This document shows positions 9,210-19,746 of a stretch of DNA of 64,000 nucleotides, piece after piece (within the stretch, counting starts at the first letter, position 1; each line of letters begins with the position of its first letter). A model generated the notes under the pieces. The model was given only the letters and a program-made list of their open reading frames with translations. It had not been told where the DNA came from and did not search any database. Location: the NCBI GenBank assembly GCA_039794405.1, contig JBDIVL010000013.1:25728-89727 (forward strand), read 5' to 3'. Made by a program: the position numbers and the translations under genes. This DNA is from JBDIVL01 sp039794405 (GTDB lineage Bacteria > Planctomycetota > Brocadiia > Brocadiales > Brocadiaceae).

Positions 9210-12200
9210 ATGAAGCAAGTATTTTCTTTCGGTTTTTTTACGGTATTGTTGGCAGCGACATTTCTCAGTTGGGGTATTACCCAGGGGGATGAGAAGGTCG
9301 AAGAACAATTTCTAACAAATATCCAACAGTTAACCAGTAAGGAAAAGAGTACAGCGGGTGAAGGATATTTTTCTCCAGACGGAAAGTTTATCATATTTCA
9401 AAGTGAACGCGAGCCAGGAAACCCTTTTTACCAGATTTATATACTGAATATCGAGACGGGTGAAACCCACCGGGTTTCGCCGGGAGTTGGTAAAACCACA
9501 TGTTCGTTTTTCCGGCCGGACTCCGAAGAAGTGCTTTATGCCTCAACCCATTTGGATCCTGAAGCAAAGGCAGAACAACAGGTAGAACTCGATTTTCGTG
9601 CTTCCGGAAAAAAAAGGCGCTATACCTGGGACTATGATGAATATTATGATATCTTTTCCGCACAGCGAGACGGAAGTTCATTAAAACGTTTAACAACAGC
9701 TCCCGGATATGATGCAGAAGGCGCCTATTCTCCTGACGGAAAGAAAATTGTCTTTTGTTCTCTCCGGGATGCCTATCCAGCCGATAAACTTTCACCTGAA
9801 GATCGGAAACGTTTGGAGACTAATCCCGGCTATTTTGGTGAAATTTACCTTATGAATGCCGATGGTTCAGATCAAAGGCGGTTGACGAACTGGCCCGGAT
9901 ATGATGGCGGGCCTTTCTTCAGTCCGGACGGCGAAAGGATCATTTGGCGGCATTTCAGCGAAAGTGGTATGCTTGCCGATATCTATACTATGCGGCTGGA
10001 TGGATCGGATATACGCAGGTTAACCGATTTTGGGTCAATGTCATGGGCCCCATATTTCCATCCCTCTGATGAATACATAATCTTCCACTCTAACAAATAT
10101 GGACCTACCAATTGTGAATTGTTTATTGTTGATACCTGTGGTGAAAAAGAGCCAATACGGGTTACCTTTAATAATGTGTTTGATGGATTACCGGTTTTTT
10201 CTCCGGATGGAAAGAAACTTGCCTGGACTTCGGGACGGTCACCAACGGGGGAATCCCAAATATTCCTGTCCGATTGGAATCATGCTGCCGCCTTGAAAGC
10301 GCTAAAATCGGCAGGCATGCGGGTTCAATCTCAATCCTCTCAAACATTCGATGTATCTGAAGGTGTAGATCGGAAAGATCGTGCCTATCCTTTCCGTAAC
10401 CACTCAACTCCAGAGGAAAGTAAAAATGGTTTTTCATCTGAAATTATGGTAAGCGATCTTCGTGCTGAAGTCCGGTATCTTGCCTCTGATGAACTGGAGG
10501 GACGGTTAACTGGTTCCGGAGGTATCCAAATGGCAGCTAATTATATTGCCAATTATTATGAAAAAATCGGGTTAAAACCGTTAGGAGACAAAGGAACATA
10601 TTTCCAGGAATTTCCCTTTGTTTCCGGAGTTAAATTAATTCAGGATAAAAACCACTTCCAGGTCATAAAAAAAGGAGATGCCGGTGAAACGATACATTTT
10701 GATGTAAACAAAGATTTTCTCCCTCTGGCCTTTACAACGAATGGTGAAGTGGAAGGTCAAGTGGTTTTTGCAGGCTATGGCCTCTCTATGCCAGGAAATG
10801 AGACGAAGAGTTATGACTCATATGCCGGTCTGGACGTGAAGGACAAAATTGTTCTCGTGCTACATTATGTTCCTGAAAAAGTTGATATGAAGAGGCGCCT
10901 GGAACTCAACCGTTATGCAGGGCTGCGTTACAAGGCAATGGTAGCCCGGGAACGTGGGGCAAAGGCACTCTTAGTCGTTATTGGCCCAAATTCTCCTGCT
11001 GCAGGAGAATTGATTCCGCTCTCGAGCGATAAGGTATCTTCGGGATCAGGAATTGCGGTTGCTTCCATAAGCGGTAAGATGGCTGAAACGCTTCTTGCTG
11101 CCTCTGGTAAGGATCTTAAAGCCATTCAATCAGGACTGGATAGCGAGGATCCTCAAATTACAGGAAGCTTTCCTTTACCTAACGTGCAGGTAAAGATGTC
11201 CACAGCGGTTGAACAGGTAAAAGGATCAGACCGTAATATCCTTGGTTTTTTGCCTCCTGGTGAAGGTGCTGAAAGTACTGAATTTATTATCGTTGGTGCT
11301 CACTATGACCATATTGGTCATGGAGGGGTTGATTCATTGGCACGCAAGGGAGAAGAAGGCCAAGTCCACAACGGGGCCGATGATAATGCCTCCGGCGTTT
11401 CTATTGTCCTGGAATTAGCTGCTGCACTATCCGGGGAATGGAAGAAGAGTCCATCTGCAACCCGGCGTGGAATTATCTTTGCTCTCTGGTCGGGAGAAGA
11501 GATGGGATGTCTTGGGTCGTCATATTTTGTTGAATGTCCTGTTGTTCCATTAAAAAACGTTATTGCCTATGTCAATTTTGATATGGTTGGACGACTGAAG
11601 GAGAATAATCTGATAATTGAAGGAATTGGATCCTCAAGTATCTGGACCAAACTGATTGAAAAATGCAATGCAGATGCTCAGTTTAATCTGAAACTTCTGC
11701 AGGATCCGTATCAGCCGACAGATGTTACTGCATTCTATCCGAAAGGAGTTCCGGTAATCCACTTCTTTACCGGTGTTCATGAGGATTATAACAGACCTAC
11801 AGATGATCCGGAAACTTTGAATTACGAGGGTATGGCAAAGATTGCCGGATTTTCAAAATCGATGATTATTGAATTGGCCAAAAATTCCGAACGTCCGGAC
11901 TATACAAAGGTTGCCCAAACGGAGGGGGATCAGATGAAAGGAAAATCTCCCCGCAGGGCCTATTGGGGAACTATTCCGGATTTTACCGCTGAAGGTATAG
12001 AAGGGGTAAAATTAAATAGTGTTAAGATGGATGGGCCGGCGGATAAAGCGGGAATGAAAGAAGGGGATATTATTATTGAAATTGAAGGTCAGAAAATTAC
12101 CAATATTTATGATTATAATTACGTACTCGATACCGTGGGAGTTGGTAAATCTGTTGAAGTAGTCGTACAGAGAGATGGAAAACGTGAAGTACTAACAATT

Positions 12201-12221
12201 GTGCCGGTTGCACGGAAATGA
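9210..12221 (+). CDS. Secreted TolB-propeller / M28 zinc aminopeptidase with PA and PDZ domains
   Basis: The protein is 1003 residues with AGAAGGAG before the ATG and a Sec signal peptide (about residues 1-27). Domains in order: a PD40/TolB-like beta-propeller (about 40-385, repeated SPDGKKI and SPDGERI words), a linker, a PA domain within the peptidase lobe (about 500-640), an M28 dizinc peptidase (about 645-880) and a PDZ domain (about 900-1000, AGMKEGDIIIEIEG). Zinc ligands are visible in GAHYDHIGH, NGADDNASG, SGEEMG, NFDMVGR and GVHEDYNRPTDD. It probably trims peptides in the periplasm or a comparable compartment. It is monocistronic, followed by an inverted repeat. Confidence 0.93.
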   Translation: MKQVFSFGFFTVLLAATFLSWGITQGDEKVEEQFLTNIQQLTSKEKSTAGEGYFSPDGKFIIFQSEREPGNPFYQIYILNIETGETHRVSPGVGKTTCSFFRPDSEEVLYASTHLDPEAKAEQQVELDFRASGKKRRYTWDYDEYYDIFSAQRDGSSLKRLTTAPGYDAEGAYSPDGKKIVFCSLRDAYPADKLSPEDRKRLETNPGYFGEIYLMNADGSDQRRLTNWPGYDGGPFFSPDGERIIWRHFSESGMLADIYTMRLDGSDIRRLTDFGSMSWAPYFHPSDEYIIFHSNKYGPTNCELFIVDTCGEKEPIRVTFNNVFDGLPVFSPDGKKLAWTSGRSPTGESQIFLSDWNHAAALKALKSAGMRVQSQSSQTFDVSEGVDRKDRAYPFRNHSTPEESKNGFSSEIMVSDLRAEVRYLASDELEGRLTGSGGIQMAANYIANYYEKIGLKPLGDKGTYFQEFPFVSGVKLIQDKNHFQVIKKGDAGETIHFDVNKDFLPLAFTTNGEVEGQVVFAGYGLSMPGNETKSYDSYAGLDVKDKIVLVLHYVPEKVDMKRRLELNRYAGLRYKAMVARERGAKALLVVIGPNSPAAGELIPLSSDKVSSGSGIAVASISGKMAETLLAASGKDLKAIQSGLDSEDPQITGSFPLPNVQVKMSTAVEQVKGSDRNILGFLPPGEGAESTEFIIVGAHYDHIGHGGVDSLARKGEEGQVHNGADDNASGVSIVLELAAALSGEWKKSPSATRRGIIFALWSGEEMGCLGSSYFVECPVVPLKNVIAYVNFDMVGRLKENNLIIEGIGSSSIWTKLIEKCNADAQFNLKLLQDPYQPTDVTAFYPKGVPVIHFFTGVHEDYNRPTDDPETLNYEGMAKIAGFSKSMIIELAKNSERPDYTKVAQTEGDQMKGKSPRRAYWGTIPDFTAEGIEGVKLNSVKMDGPADKAGMKEGDIIIEIEGQKITNIYDYNYVLDTVGVGKSVEVVVQRDGKREVLTIVPVARK

Positions 12222-12259
12222 TATAGACCTGGCAGGTGTACTGTAACTTAAAACATAGT

Positions 12260-12346
12260 AAGCAGTATACAGTAAACAGTGCGCAGTAAGAGCGGTAAGC
12301 GGTAAGCAAAAAGTGATAAATTTTCACTGTTTACTGTATACTGCTT
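12260..12346. repeat. 22-bp perfect inverted repeat, possible bidirectional terminator
   Basis: Bases 12260-12281 are the reverse complement of 12325-12346 (AAGCAGTATACAGTAAACAG...) with a 43-base spacer of low-complexity AGTAAGCGGTAAGC words. It lies between the peptidase and glycosidase genes. The right arm is followed by a short T-run (GCTTTTTTGCC), so a terminator role is possible. Confidence 0.7.
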
Positions 12347-12431
12347 GCTTTTTTGCCGCCTAAGCAAACATATGGGATAATTACTAAAAACTTACACAAA
12401 AAGCTTTTACAGGGTAATACGATAAGAATAC

Positions 12432-13628
12432 ATGAATAATCAGAAATCTTCAGGGATTATTGAAGAAGACCTTGTTCAGGAGTGCTATATTCGTTCGCTG
12501 CAATTGCTGAAGGGCAATTCAACTCCTGCCGGCATCATTGCCTGTGCAAAATCCAAAAAGGCTGTCGACAGATCCTATGCCAGTATTTTTGGGCGAGATG
12601 CGGCTATATGTTCTCTTGGCATGATTGCATCAAAAGACCGGGAACTTATCCACAATGCGAAAATAAGTTTGCGCACTTTAGCGAAACACCAGGCACCAAA
12701 CGGACAAATTCCAAAATATGTAAAACCGGAAATCAGAGAAGTCGACTTCTGGTATTCAGGATGTATCGATGCCACGCTCTGGTGGTTAATTGCAGTGAAC
12801 TTCTATGACCGTTCTTTTCCTGAGGAACATTTTGCAAGACAACTCCATGCAGAAATAGACCGTGCCCTTACCTGGCTTTCCTGTCAGGAACATCAGGGAT
12901 TATTCCTGCTGCAGCAGAATGAGGCGAGTGACTGGGCCGATATTATGCCAAGGTCTGGTTTTGTACTCTATTCGAATGCCCTGTGGTATCACGTCAAAAA
13001 ACTGTATCAAATTCCTCATACTGACAAGACGAAACAGTATTTCAAAATTATATTTTTTCCTTTCGATAAATCAATCTCTGAACAACGGCGGGTGCGCATC
13101 CTGACGCATTATATTAAGAACAAGACAAACTACAGCGATTTCTATCTGAGTTTTGTAAATTTTTCATTTTGGGGAGAAGAAATAGATGTTTTCGGCAATA
13201 TCCTGAGTGCACTCTTCGGACTGGCATACGCCTCCAAGGCATCACGGATGGTTAATACCATGCTCCGTTTAAAGGTTCACCGGCCTTATCCTGCAAGAGT
13301 GGTCCATACACCTATACGGAAAAATAGCAAATTATGGCGGCTTTATATGCAGAGGTATAATCAGAACATTCCCTATCAGTATCATAACGGAGGTATTTGG
13401 CCATTTGTTGGCGGATTCTGGGTAATGCTGCTTGCAAAATTAGGCAAGAAAGAACTCGCGTGGGGGGAGTTGAGGCAGTTTGCTGAAGTGAATAAGACCA
13501 ATAATTGGGAGTTCAACGAGTGGTTTCATGGAATAACGGGTGAGCCGATGGGTATGGCGGGTCAATCCTGGAATGCAGCAATGTTCATCCTGGCATTTCA
13601 TGCCCTAAAAAGTAACGTCCGTTTATAG
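12432..13628 (+). CDS. Six-hairpin glycoside hydrolase, debranching/neutral-invertase-like
   Basis: The protein is 398 residues with no signal peptide. The (alpha/alpha)6 character is supported by repeated helix-rich segments and typical stretches such as IFGRDAAICSLGMIA (about residues 53-67), WYSGCIDATLWWL, NEASDWADIMPRSG, YHNGGIWPFVGGFW and EWFHGITGEPMG. These resemble the catalytic region of amylo-alpha-1,6-glucosidases and GH100 neutral invertases; candidate acids are Asp in SDWADIM and Glu in FNEWFHG. It would act on an alpha-glucan or sucrose-type substrate in the cytoplasm. Which of the two activities it has cannot be decided from sequence alone. No partner glycan genes adjoin it. Confidence 0.75.
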   Translation: MNNQKSSGIIEEDLVQECYIRSLQLLKGNSTPAGIIACAKSKKAVDRSYASIFGRDAAICSLGMIASKDRELIHNAKISLRTLAKHQAPNGQIPKYVKPEIREVDFWYSGCIDATLWWLIAVNFYDRSFPEEHFARQLHAEIDRALTWLSCQEHQGLFLLQQNEASDWADIMPRSGFVLYSNALWYHVKKLYQIPHTDKTKQYFKIIFFPFDKSISEQRRVRILTHYIKNKTNYSDFYLSFVNFSFWGEEIDVFGNILSALFGLAYASKASRMVNTMLRLKVHRPYPARVVHTPIRKNSKLWRLYMQRYNQNIPYQYHNGGIWPFVGGFWVMLLAKLGKKELAWGELRQFAEVNKTNNWEFNEWFHGITGEPMGMAGQSWNAAMFILAFHALKSNVRL

Positions 13629-13855
13629 CGAAAAGCCTTAACGTATGTTGTACATTCACATCAACCGTATCCTGATGCCAGTAAGTACATACAGGATCAG
13701 GAACTTTCTCAAATCCCTGCAGTAGAGGACGCCTGCTAAAGGAAAAAGATTTTTTGTGGTGGCTGTGTCCACTTCCTCTGGCAAGGCGCTTATTACTGAA
13801 ATGGCGGCATTCAGGCAACTTTTCGTTTCGTTTAACTCTATTTCTATATTCGAAC

Positions 13856-15766
13856 CTATAATTGCCTGTTAGTATGGTAAAACCAATACCTGTTTTTGCC
13901 ATGTCTTTTGGCAGAGTACATGGCTATATCTGCATATTTAAGCAGCTTATTTATTTCATGTGTATCGAATGGATATAAGCTAATACCGATACTGGCGGCT
14001 ATATGAATTTCGTGGTTTTCAATCTGATAAGGCTTATTCAATGCATTGAGGACTTTTTGTGCAATAGTGGCAATATCTTCTCTATGAGTAAGGTCGGAGA
14101 AAATGGCGATAAATTCATCACCACCGAGGCGGGCGATCGTATCACATTCGCGCATACTCTGTTTTAATCGCTCGGAAAATGCCTTAAGAACCAAATCGCC
14201 TGTATCGTGCCCGAGAGTATCATTTATTGTTTTGAAATTATCTATATCGAGCAAAAAAACAGCTAAGATACTGCCATTACGTTTTGCATGAGACACGGCT
14301 ACTTTCAAACGATCCTGAAACAGAATGCGGTTCGGTAAATTGGTAAGTGAATCATGATAGGCCATGTGGTTAATAACTGACTCTGCTTGTTTCCGTGCAA
14401 TTGAGCTTCCCATGATCTCTGCTGTAACCCGGAGCAAGGCAATATCCTCATCACGCCACGTGCCGATGGAGACGACATTGTCGAAACCAATAAATCCGGT
14501 CAGTTCTTTTTCGGCGTACACCGGTAAAGCAACAAGCGATTTAATATTCTGCTTTTCAAATATCTCTTTTTCAGCGGATGCCTCCGGTGGCAATTTTGAA
14601 ACATCCGTTATGTGAATCACACCGCCGGCATGCAGGTTTGCCATCCACCAGGGAGCTATTGAGGAGGGGATGTTCTGCAGATTCTGTATTTCGGGTGAGA
14701 CGCCTTCATCACACCATTCATGAGTATTGTCCATAATGTTGCCATTATCACGGAACTGAAAGAGGTATGATCTGCTTGCGCCACTCAATTTACCAATATC
14801 AGCCAACGAGAGGGAAATGGAGTTGTCAAAGTTGGAGAGAACAACAAACCTTTTTGAAATATTTGCTATGGTTTTTTCAAATTCTATCCTGTGTTTGAGC
14901 GACTCCTCGATATGTTTCCGCTCAATGAACTGCCCGATTTGACTACCAATAGCTTCGAACATCTTCAATAAATCATCATCAGGAGACTGTGTCTCGTGGC
15001 TGAAAAACTCTATAACACCCAGTACTTCGCCTCCCATGAGAATAGGGAAGCCAAATGCCCCATGTAATCCTTCTTTGGCGGCAAGAGATGCTCGTGGAAA
15101 ATTTTCATCTGAAACAACATCGACAATCCATCTCGGTTCTCTGCTGGTCCATACCCTGCCCGGCAATCCAATGCCATACGAAAAACACATCTGCCGGCTA
15201 ATTGCTTTAAACTCTTGAGTACTTACCGATGGTTTACTCCAGGTCTCAACACAACGCAATACATTATTTTCCCGGTCAACAGTCCAAAAATTACCTAAAT
15301 CCCACGTAAGATATTCGCATACAGCCTGAAGGATTTTCAGGGCAGCATTGCCAAGGGTATCTGACTCCGCTAATGCGCGTGTTGAAGCATACTGTACGTT
15401 TAGACGCTGCACAATCTGCTTGTATGCAGTAATATCCCTTAAAATTACTTGAACCATCCTTTTCCCCGAGTACTCAATAACGTTTCCTGTTATATCAACA
15501 GGAACTGTTTTCTTATCTTTTCTCACTATTGATATGTTTCTTACAAATTCTGATCCTTTTTGAATATCTTCCCGGAAAGCGGTAGTAGTTTTTTCCTTCT
15601 CTTTTGGGGGTAGAAGTTGAATAAAATTCATATTGATAAGTTCTTCCCTCGTATATCCGGTAAGGCTTTCTCCCTTTTTATTTATGTCCAGCAAGTCGCC
15701 ATCTATGTTGAGTATGAATATTGCATCACTGGCATATTCCCATAAAAAGCATGTTTTATGATACAT
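13856..15766 (-). CDS. PAS-GAF-GAF-GGDEF diguanylate cyclase
   Basis: From the ATG at 15766 (AGGTG just upstream; a GTG two codons earlier is possible) the protein has 636 residues. Domains: PAS (about 8-115, DAIFILNIDGDLLDINKKG), GAF (about 130-285), second GAF (about 300-470) and GGDEF (about 475-636). The active-site GGDEF is intact at about residue 548. A product-inhibition site RECD lies exactly five residues before it, so feedback by c-di-GMP is expected. There are no membrane segments, so it is a cytoplasmic sensor making c-di-GMP from two GTP. The GAF domains may bind a small ligand or chromophore; no cofactor-binding Cys is obvious. Confidence 0.93.
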   Translation of the reverse strand: MYHKTCFLWEYASDAIFILNIDGDLLDINKKGESLTGYTREELINMNFIQLLPPKEKEKTTTAFREDIQKGSEFVRNISIVRKDKKTVPVDITGNVIEYSGKRMVQVILRDITAYKQIVQRLNVQYASTRALAESDTLGNAALKILQAVCEYLTWDLGNFWTVDRENNVLRCVETWSKPSVSTQEFKAISRQMCFSYGIGLPGRVWTSREPRWIVDVVSDENFPRASLAAKEGLHGAFGFPILMGGEVLGVIEFFSHETQSPDDDLLKMFEAIGSQIGQFIERKHIEESLKHRIEFEKTIANISKRFVVLSNFDNSISLSLADIGKLSGASRSYLFQFRDNGNIMDNTHEWCDEGVSPEIQNLQNIPSSIAPWWMANLHAGGVIHITDVSKLPPEASAEKEIFEKQNIKSLVALPVYAEKELTGFIGFDNVVSIGTWRDEDIALLRVTAEIMGSSIARKQAESVINHMAYHDSLTNLPNRILFQDRLKVAVSHAKRNGSILAVFLLDIDNFKTINDTLGHDTGDLVLKAFSERLKQSMRECDTIARLGGDEFIAIFSDLTHREDIATIAQKVLNALNKPYQIENHEIHIAASIGISLYPFDTHEINKLLKYADIAMYSAKRHGKNRYWFYHTNRQL

Positions 15767-15862
15767 CTTCACACCTGATTGGTTTTCTTAAGATGTTCTT
15801 TTACCAAGGGAATTAAAATAGAGATTATCTGAAAAAACTCTAACAATCCACCATCATTTTTA

Positions 15863-16891
15863 TCATTTTATTCCCGGTGGTATGCCGGATTTCGAGATAG
15901 ATGTTCTCATATCGGTATCTGCCTTGATGTTCTTCATCTGATAATAATCCATAATACCCAGGTTTCCTTCCCGGAATGCCTGTGCAATTGCCTTAGGTAC
16001 CTCTGCTTCTGCCGCGAGTATTTTGGCCATATTTTCTTCTGCGAGCGCCTTCATTTCCTGCTCATGTGCAATAGCCATACTTTGTCGTTTTTCTGCCTCT
16101 CCCAGCGCTACACGTTTATCTGTATCGGCCTGATCAGCCTGTAGTCTTGCTCCGATATTGCTTCCCACTTCAACAGCGACAATATTAACCGAGAGGATCT
16201 GAAAAGCCGTGTCCGCATCGAGCCCCTTTCCCATTACCAGTGTGGTTATCAGATCAGGCCTCTCCAGGACTTTTCTGTAATCGTCAGTAGATCCTATCGT
16301 TGTAATAATTCCTTCACCAATACGGGCGATAACCGTTTCTTCCGTTGCACCACCTACAAGCCTCTCAATTTTCGTGCGTACCGTAATTCGTGCTTTTACC
16401 TTCAGTTGTATACCGTCTTTTGTTACTGCATCTAATGTCAAACATCCCCTTGACGGATCGGGGCAGTCTATTACTTTTGGGTTAATACTGGTTTTTACCG
16501 CGTCAAACACATCCCTTCCTGCAAGGTCTATAGCGCAAGCACGATCGAAATTCAGGTCAATATTTGCCTTACCTGCAGCAATCAAGGCACGTACTACGTT
16601 TCCTATATTTCCCCCGGCCAGATCGTGTGATTCCAGAGATGAAGGGGCAATATCTATTCCAGCTTTTTTTGCCATAATACGATATTCCACAATGGATTGC
16701 GTGTCGGCATTCCGAAAAGACATTCCCATTATTTGTAAGAGGGATATATGGGCATTTGATGTAATAGATTTGATATAGAGCCTTCCGTATTTAAAGGCTA
16801 TGAGCACAGAGATACCTATCAATAATAAGGTTGTAGCAAATAAGAAAATTGAAATGTGTGGAGAAACGATAAGAAGTGGCAAATACTGCAT
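15863..16891 (-). CDS. floA: Flotillin-like protein FloA
   Basis: The protein is 342 residues, usual for FloA (about 330). One N-terminal membrane segment (about residues 10-33) is followed by an SPFH domain with family words: MGMSFRNADTQSIVEYRI, AGIDI, DLNFDRACAIDLAGRDV and SINPKVI. An Ala/Glu-rich coiled coil (about 255-310, LQADQADTDKRVALGEAEKR) ends the protein. FloA oligomerises on the inner face of the membrane and organises ordered membrane microdomains. AGGGGGGA precedes the ATG. The usual NfeD-type partner is absent: neighbours on the same strand are the diguanylate cyclase and mutS. Confidence 0.93.
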   Translation of the reverse strand: MQYLPLLIVSPHISIFLFATTLLLIGISVLIAFKYGRLYIKSITSNAHISLLQIMGMSFRNADTQSIVEYRIMAKKAGIDIAPSSLESHDLAGGNIGNVVRALIAAGKANIDLNFDRACAIDLAGRDVFDAVKTSINPKVIDCPDPSRGCLTLDAVTKDGIQLKVKARITVRTKIERLVGGATEETVIARIGEGIITTIGSTDDYRKVLERPDLITTLVMGKGLDADTAFQILSVNIVAVEVGSNIGARLQADQADTDKRVALGEAEKRQSMAIAHEQEMKALAEENMAKILAAEAEVPKAIAQAFREGNLGIMDYYQMKNIKADTDMRTSISKSGIPPGIK

Positions 16892-17124
16892 ATTCCCCCC
16901 TGTGGAGATTTTTAAATTATAGACTATTTAATATGAGCAAGGCAAAGTTTCAGACCGACAGTAACAATTTAGCCTACTGCAAAGGCGCAAAGGACTCAAA
17001 GAAAAAAACGTAACCACTCAGATTATCAGGTTCATGGTTGGTTTTTATATTTTTTAAGCTATAGCGATCTCAAAACAAAATGTCACATAGCATGTTTTGT
17101 ATCTCCCAACTCGTTTGGTTTAGA
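16892..17124. other. Spacer with second copy of the 27-bp duplicate
   Basis: No gene is seen. Bases 17067-17093 repeat 8917-8943 exactly, here just downstream of the mutS stop. Confidence 0.6.
17067..17093. repeat. 27-bp exact direct repeat, copy 2
   Basis: Identical to 8917-8943, about 8.1 kb away and in the same orientation. Confidence 0.85.
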
Positions 17125-19746
17125 TTATTCATCTTGATCATACTCTAACTTCATTTTAAATTCGTCAAGCTTATTAAGTGCTTCAAGCGGTGAAATCTTT
17201 GATACATCAATCTTTCTGATTTCTTCGATTATCATATCCTGTTTCGATACAAAGAGTTTTAACTGCGTAGGTAGCTTTTTGCCTTGTCCCGTTTTCATCG
17301 GTGCAAATTTTGGTTTGCCGTTTACATCCAATGTTGCAGCTTCGAGGTTATTGAGAATAACTCGTGCCCTCTGAATAACTTCTTTGGGTATTCCTGCAAG
17401 GCGCGCAACGTGTATTCCGTAACTTTTATCTGTCCCGCCTTCTACGATTTTTCGTAAAAATATAATTTCATCTCCCCATTCCCTGACGGCGATATTATAG
17501 TTCTTGATTTCTGGAAAAAGCAGGGCCAGTTCTGTCAGCTCATGATAATGGGTAGCAAAAAGTGTTCTGGCGCGGACGTGCTGGTGAATGTATTCAGTAA
17601 TTGCCCAGGCAATACTGACACCATCAAAGGTGCTCGTGCCGCGACCAACCTCATCCAGAATAATTAAACTCCGTTCAGTGGCGTTATTAAGGATATTTGC
17701 TGTTTCGTTCATTTCCACCATGAAGGTGCTCTGTCCTCTTGAGAGTTCATCCGAGGCTCCTACCCTTGTAAAGATCCTGTCTACGACTCCAATTACCGCT
17801 TCTTTAGCAGGGATGAAGCTTCCCATTTGTGCCATGAGTACCAGGATGGCTACTTGCCGGATATACGTACTTTTTCCTGCCATATTTGGCCCGGTAATTA
17901 TCATGATATTGTCCCGGTTCCCATCTAAATTGATATCATTGGGTACGAAACTTTCGCCTGCCAGTTTCCGGTCCAATACGGGATGACGTCCATCTACTAT
18001 TTTAAGTTCCAGTCCATCGGTAATCTCTGGCATGATATATCGGTTCTCTTCGGCAACGGTAGCAAGGGTGGATAATACGTCGATGAGCGCAATTTCCTCA
18101 GACGTCCTCTGTATGCGGGAAGTAAAGGTGCCCACTTGCTCACGTATCTGAAGGAACAGATCGTATTCTAAATCCTTTGCCCGCTCATCTGCTGTTAACA
18201 CCTTTGCTTCGTAATCTTTAAGCTCCGGGGTAATAAAGCGTTCTGCATTTTTAAGGGTTTGTTTCCGGATATAAATCGGCGGGATATTGTCTTTATGGGT
18301 GTTCGTGACCTCAATATAGTATCCAAATACCTTATTATAGCCAACCTTGAGAGAATTAATTCCTGTGCGTGCTATTTCCTCTGCTTCAAAATTGGCAATC
18401 CAGCTCTTCCCGTTTTTACTGATATACCTTAGTTCATCAAGCGTTGCATCATAACCCTCTCTAATAATTCCTCCGTCTTTAATTGTATGGGGTGGTTCCG
18501 GGACAATAGCCGTATTGATTAGGCTCTGCGCTTCTTCGAGGGTATCCAACTGCTGTTCTATGGATATGAGGATATCTGACATAAAAAACGACAGTCTCTC
18601 CTTCAGTGCGGGCAATTTTGAAAGGGATTGCTTTAAAGAGACAAGGTCCCGGGCATTGGCACGACCACAGCTTATCTTGGTAGAAATTCGCTCAATATCG
18701 TAGACATTATTCAGGAGGTTGCGTATCTCCCGCCGTAATTCTGATTTTTCAAATAATTCATATACACCGAGCTGGCGATATCTGATTTTGGAGGGTACCC
18801 TCAGAGGGCTGATAATGTGTTCCCTCATCAATCTCGCTCCCATGGGTGTCTTTGTCTGATCAATTACACTCAGGAGCGAACCCTCCCGCTCATAGGTCCT
18901 CATCGTTTGTGTTAATTCCAAACTTTGCTGTGTGGACTTATCTATGAGTACCCTGTTGTCCGTCTGATATTTTTGAATTTTAACGATGTGCTTCAGTGAT
19001 GTCTTCTGTGTCTCTTTTAAATATTGAATCACAGCGCCTGCAGCACCGATAGCTGGTCCTACCTCTTCACAGCCAAATCCTTCTAAAGAGCTTGTTCCAA
19101 AGTGTTCTAACAGGACTCGGTATGCGGAGTCTTTTGAGAATTCCCAATCGGGTCTGGAGGTGATCATCCCATGGTATTCTGCCTGAATCCTCTCTATAAG
19201 GGCTGTATTGTTCCTTACCGTCTCTTCCGGCATCAGTAGTTCGGATGGGTTTAGTCTTGCGAATTCATCGAGGAGTCTTTCCTTCCGGATGTCTTCTACC
19301 TCAAACCGGCCAGTAGACAAGTCCATCCACGACAGACCCAGAAGGGTATTTGTTTCTAATATTGCCATGAGATAATTGTTACTTTTATCTTCAAGAAGGG
19401 CATCTTCAGTAACGGTGCCCGGTGTTATAATCCTGGTAACACCACGGTCAACAACACCTTTTGCCTCATCAGGGTTTTGCAATTGATCACAGATGGCTAC
19501 CTTGTATCCAGCCTTGATTAATCTCCGGATATATGATTCAACAGCATGGTGCGGTACACCTGCCATGGGTACTGCACCATCGCCTTTAGAACGGGAGGTG
19601 AGGGTAATACCTAGTACTTTGGAAGCGACCTTTGCATCTTCGAAAAATAATTCATAAAAATCGCCCATGCGAAAAAAAAGCAATGCATCTTTATGCTGCC
19701 TTTTGATCTCGTTATATTGACGCATCATGGGAGTTTCAGTAATCAT
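17125..19746 (-). CDS. mutS: DNA mismatch repair protein MutS
   Basis: At 873 residues this is full length for MutS1. The N-terminal mismatch-recognition domain has the Phe-x-Glu motif (F30-Y31-E32 in GDFYELF). The connector, core and clamp domains follow, then the ABC-type ATPase with Walker A GPNMAGKST and Walker B LIILDEVGRG, a GTSTFDG loop and ATHYHEL. MutS recognises base mismatches and short loops and recruits MutL, which is not in this window. The C-terminal region (about 800-873) is long enough for the dimer/tetramer domain. It is a single gene on the minus strand. Confidence 0.98.
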   Translation of the reverse strand: MITETPMMRQYNEIKRQHKDALLFFRMGDFYELFFEDAKVASKVLGITLTSRSKGDGAVPMAGVPHHAVESYIRRLIKAGYKVAICDQLQNPDEAKGVVDRGVTRIITPGTVTEDALLEDKSNNYLMAILETNTLLGLSWMDLSTGRFEVEDIRKERLLDEFARLNPSELLMPEETVRNNTALIERIQAEYHGMITSRPDWEFSKDSAYRVLLEHFGTSSLEGFGCEEVGPAIGAAGAVIQYLKETQKTSLKHIVKIQKYQTDNRVLIDKSTQQSLELTQTMRTYEREGSLLSVIDQTKTPMGARLMREHIISPLRVPSKIRYRQLGVYELFEKSELRREIRNLLNNVYDIERISTKISCGRANARDLVSLKQSLSKLPALKERLSFFMSDILISIEQQLDTLEEAQSLINTAIVPEPPHTIKDGGIIREGYDATLDELRYISKNGKSWIANFEAEEIARTGINSLKVGYNKVFGYYIEVTNTHKDNIPPIYIRKQTLKNAERFITPELKDYEAKVLTADERAKDLEYDLFLQIREQVGTFTSRIQRTSEEIALIDVLSTLATVAEENRYIMPEITDGLELKIVDGRHPVLDRKLAGESFVPNDINLDGNRDNIMIITGPNMAGKSTYIRQVAILVLMAQMGSFIPAKEAVIGVVDRIFTRVGASDELSRGQSTFMVEMNETANILNNATERSLIILDEVGRGTSTFDGVSIAWAITEYIHQHVRARTLFATHYHELTELALLFPEIKNYNIAVREWGDEIIFLRKIVEGGTDKSYGIHVARLAGIPKEVIQRARVILNNLEAATLDVNGKPKFAPMKTGQGKKLPTQLKLFVSKQDMIIEEIRKIDVSKISPLEALNKLDEFKMKLEYDQDE

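Noticed and set aside
13585..13902. 105-residue minus-strand frame between the glycosidase and the diguanylate cyclase
   Set aside because: It overlaps the ends of two well-supported genes and has no recognisable motif or ribosome binding site.
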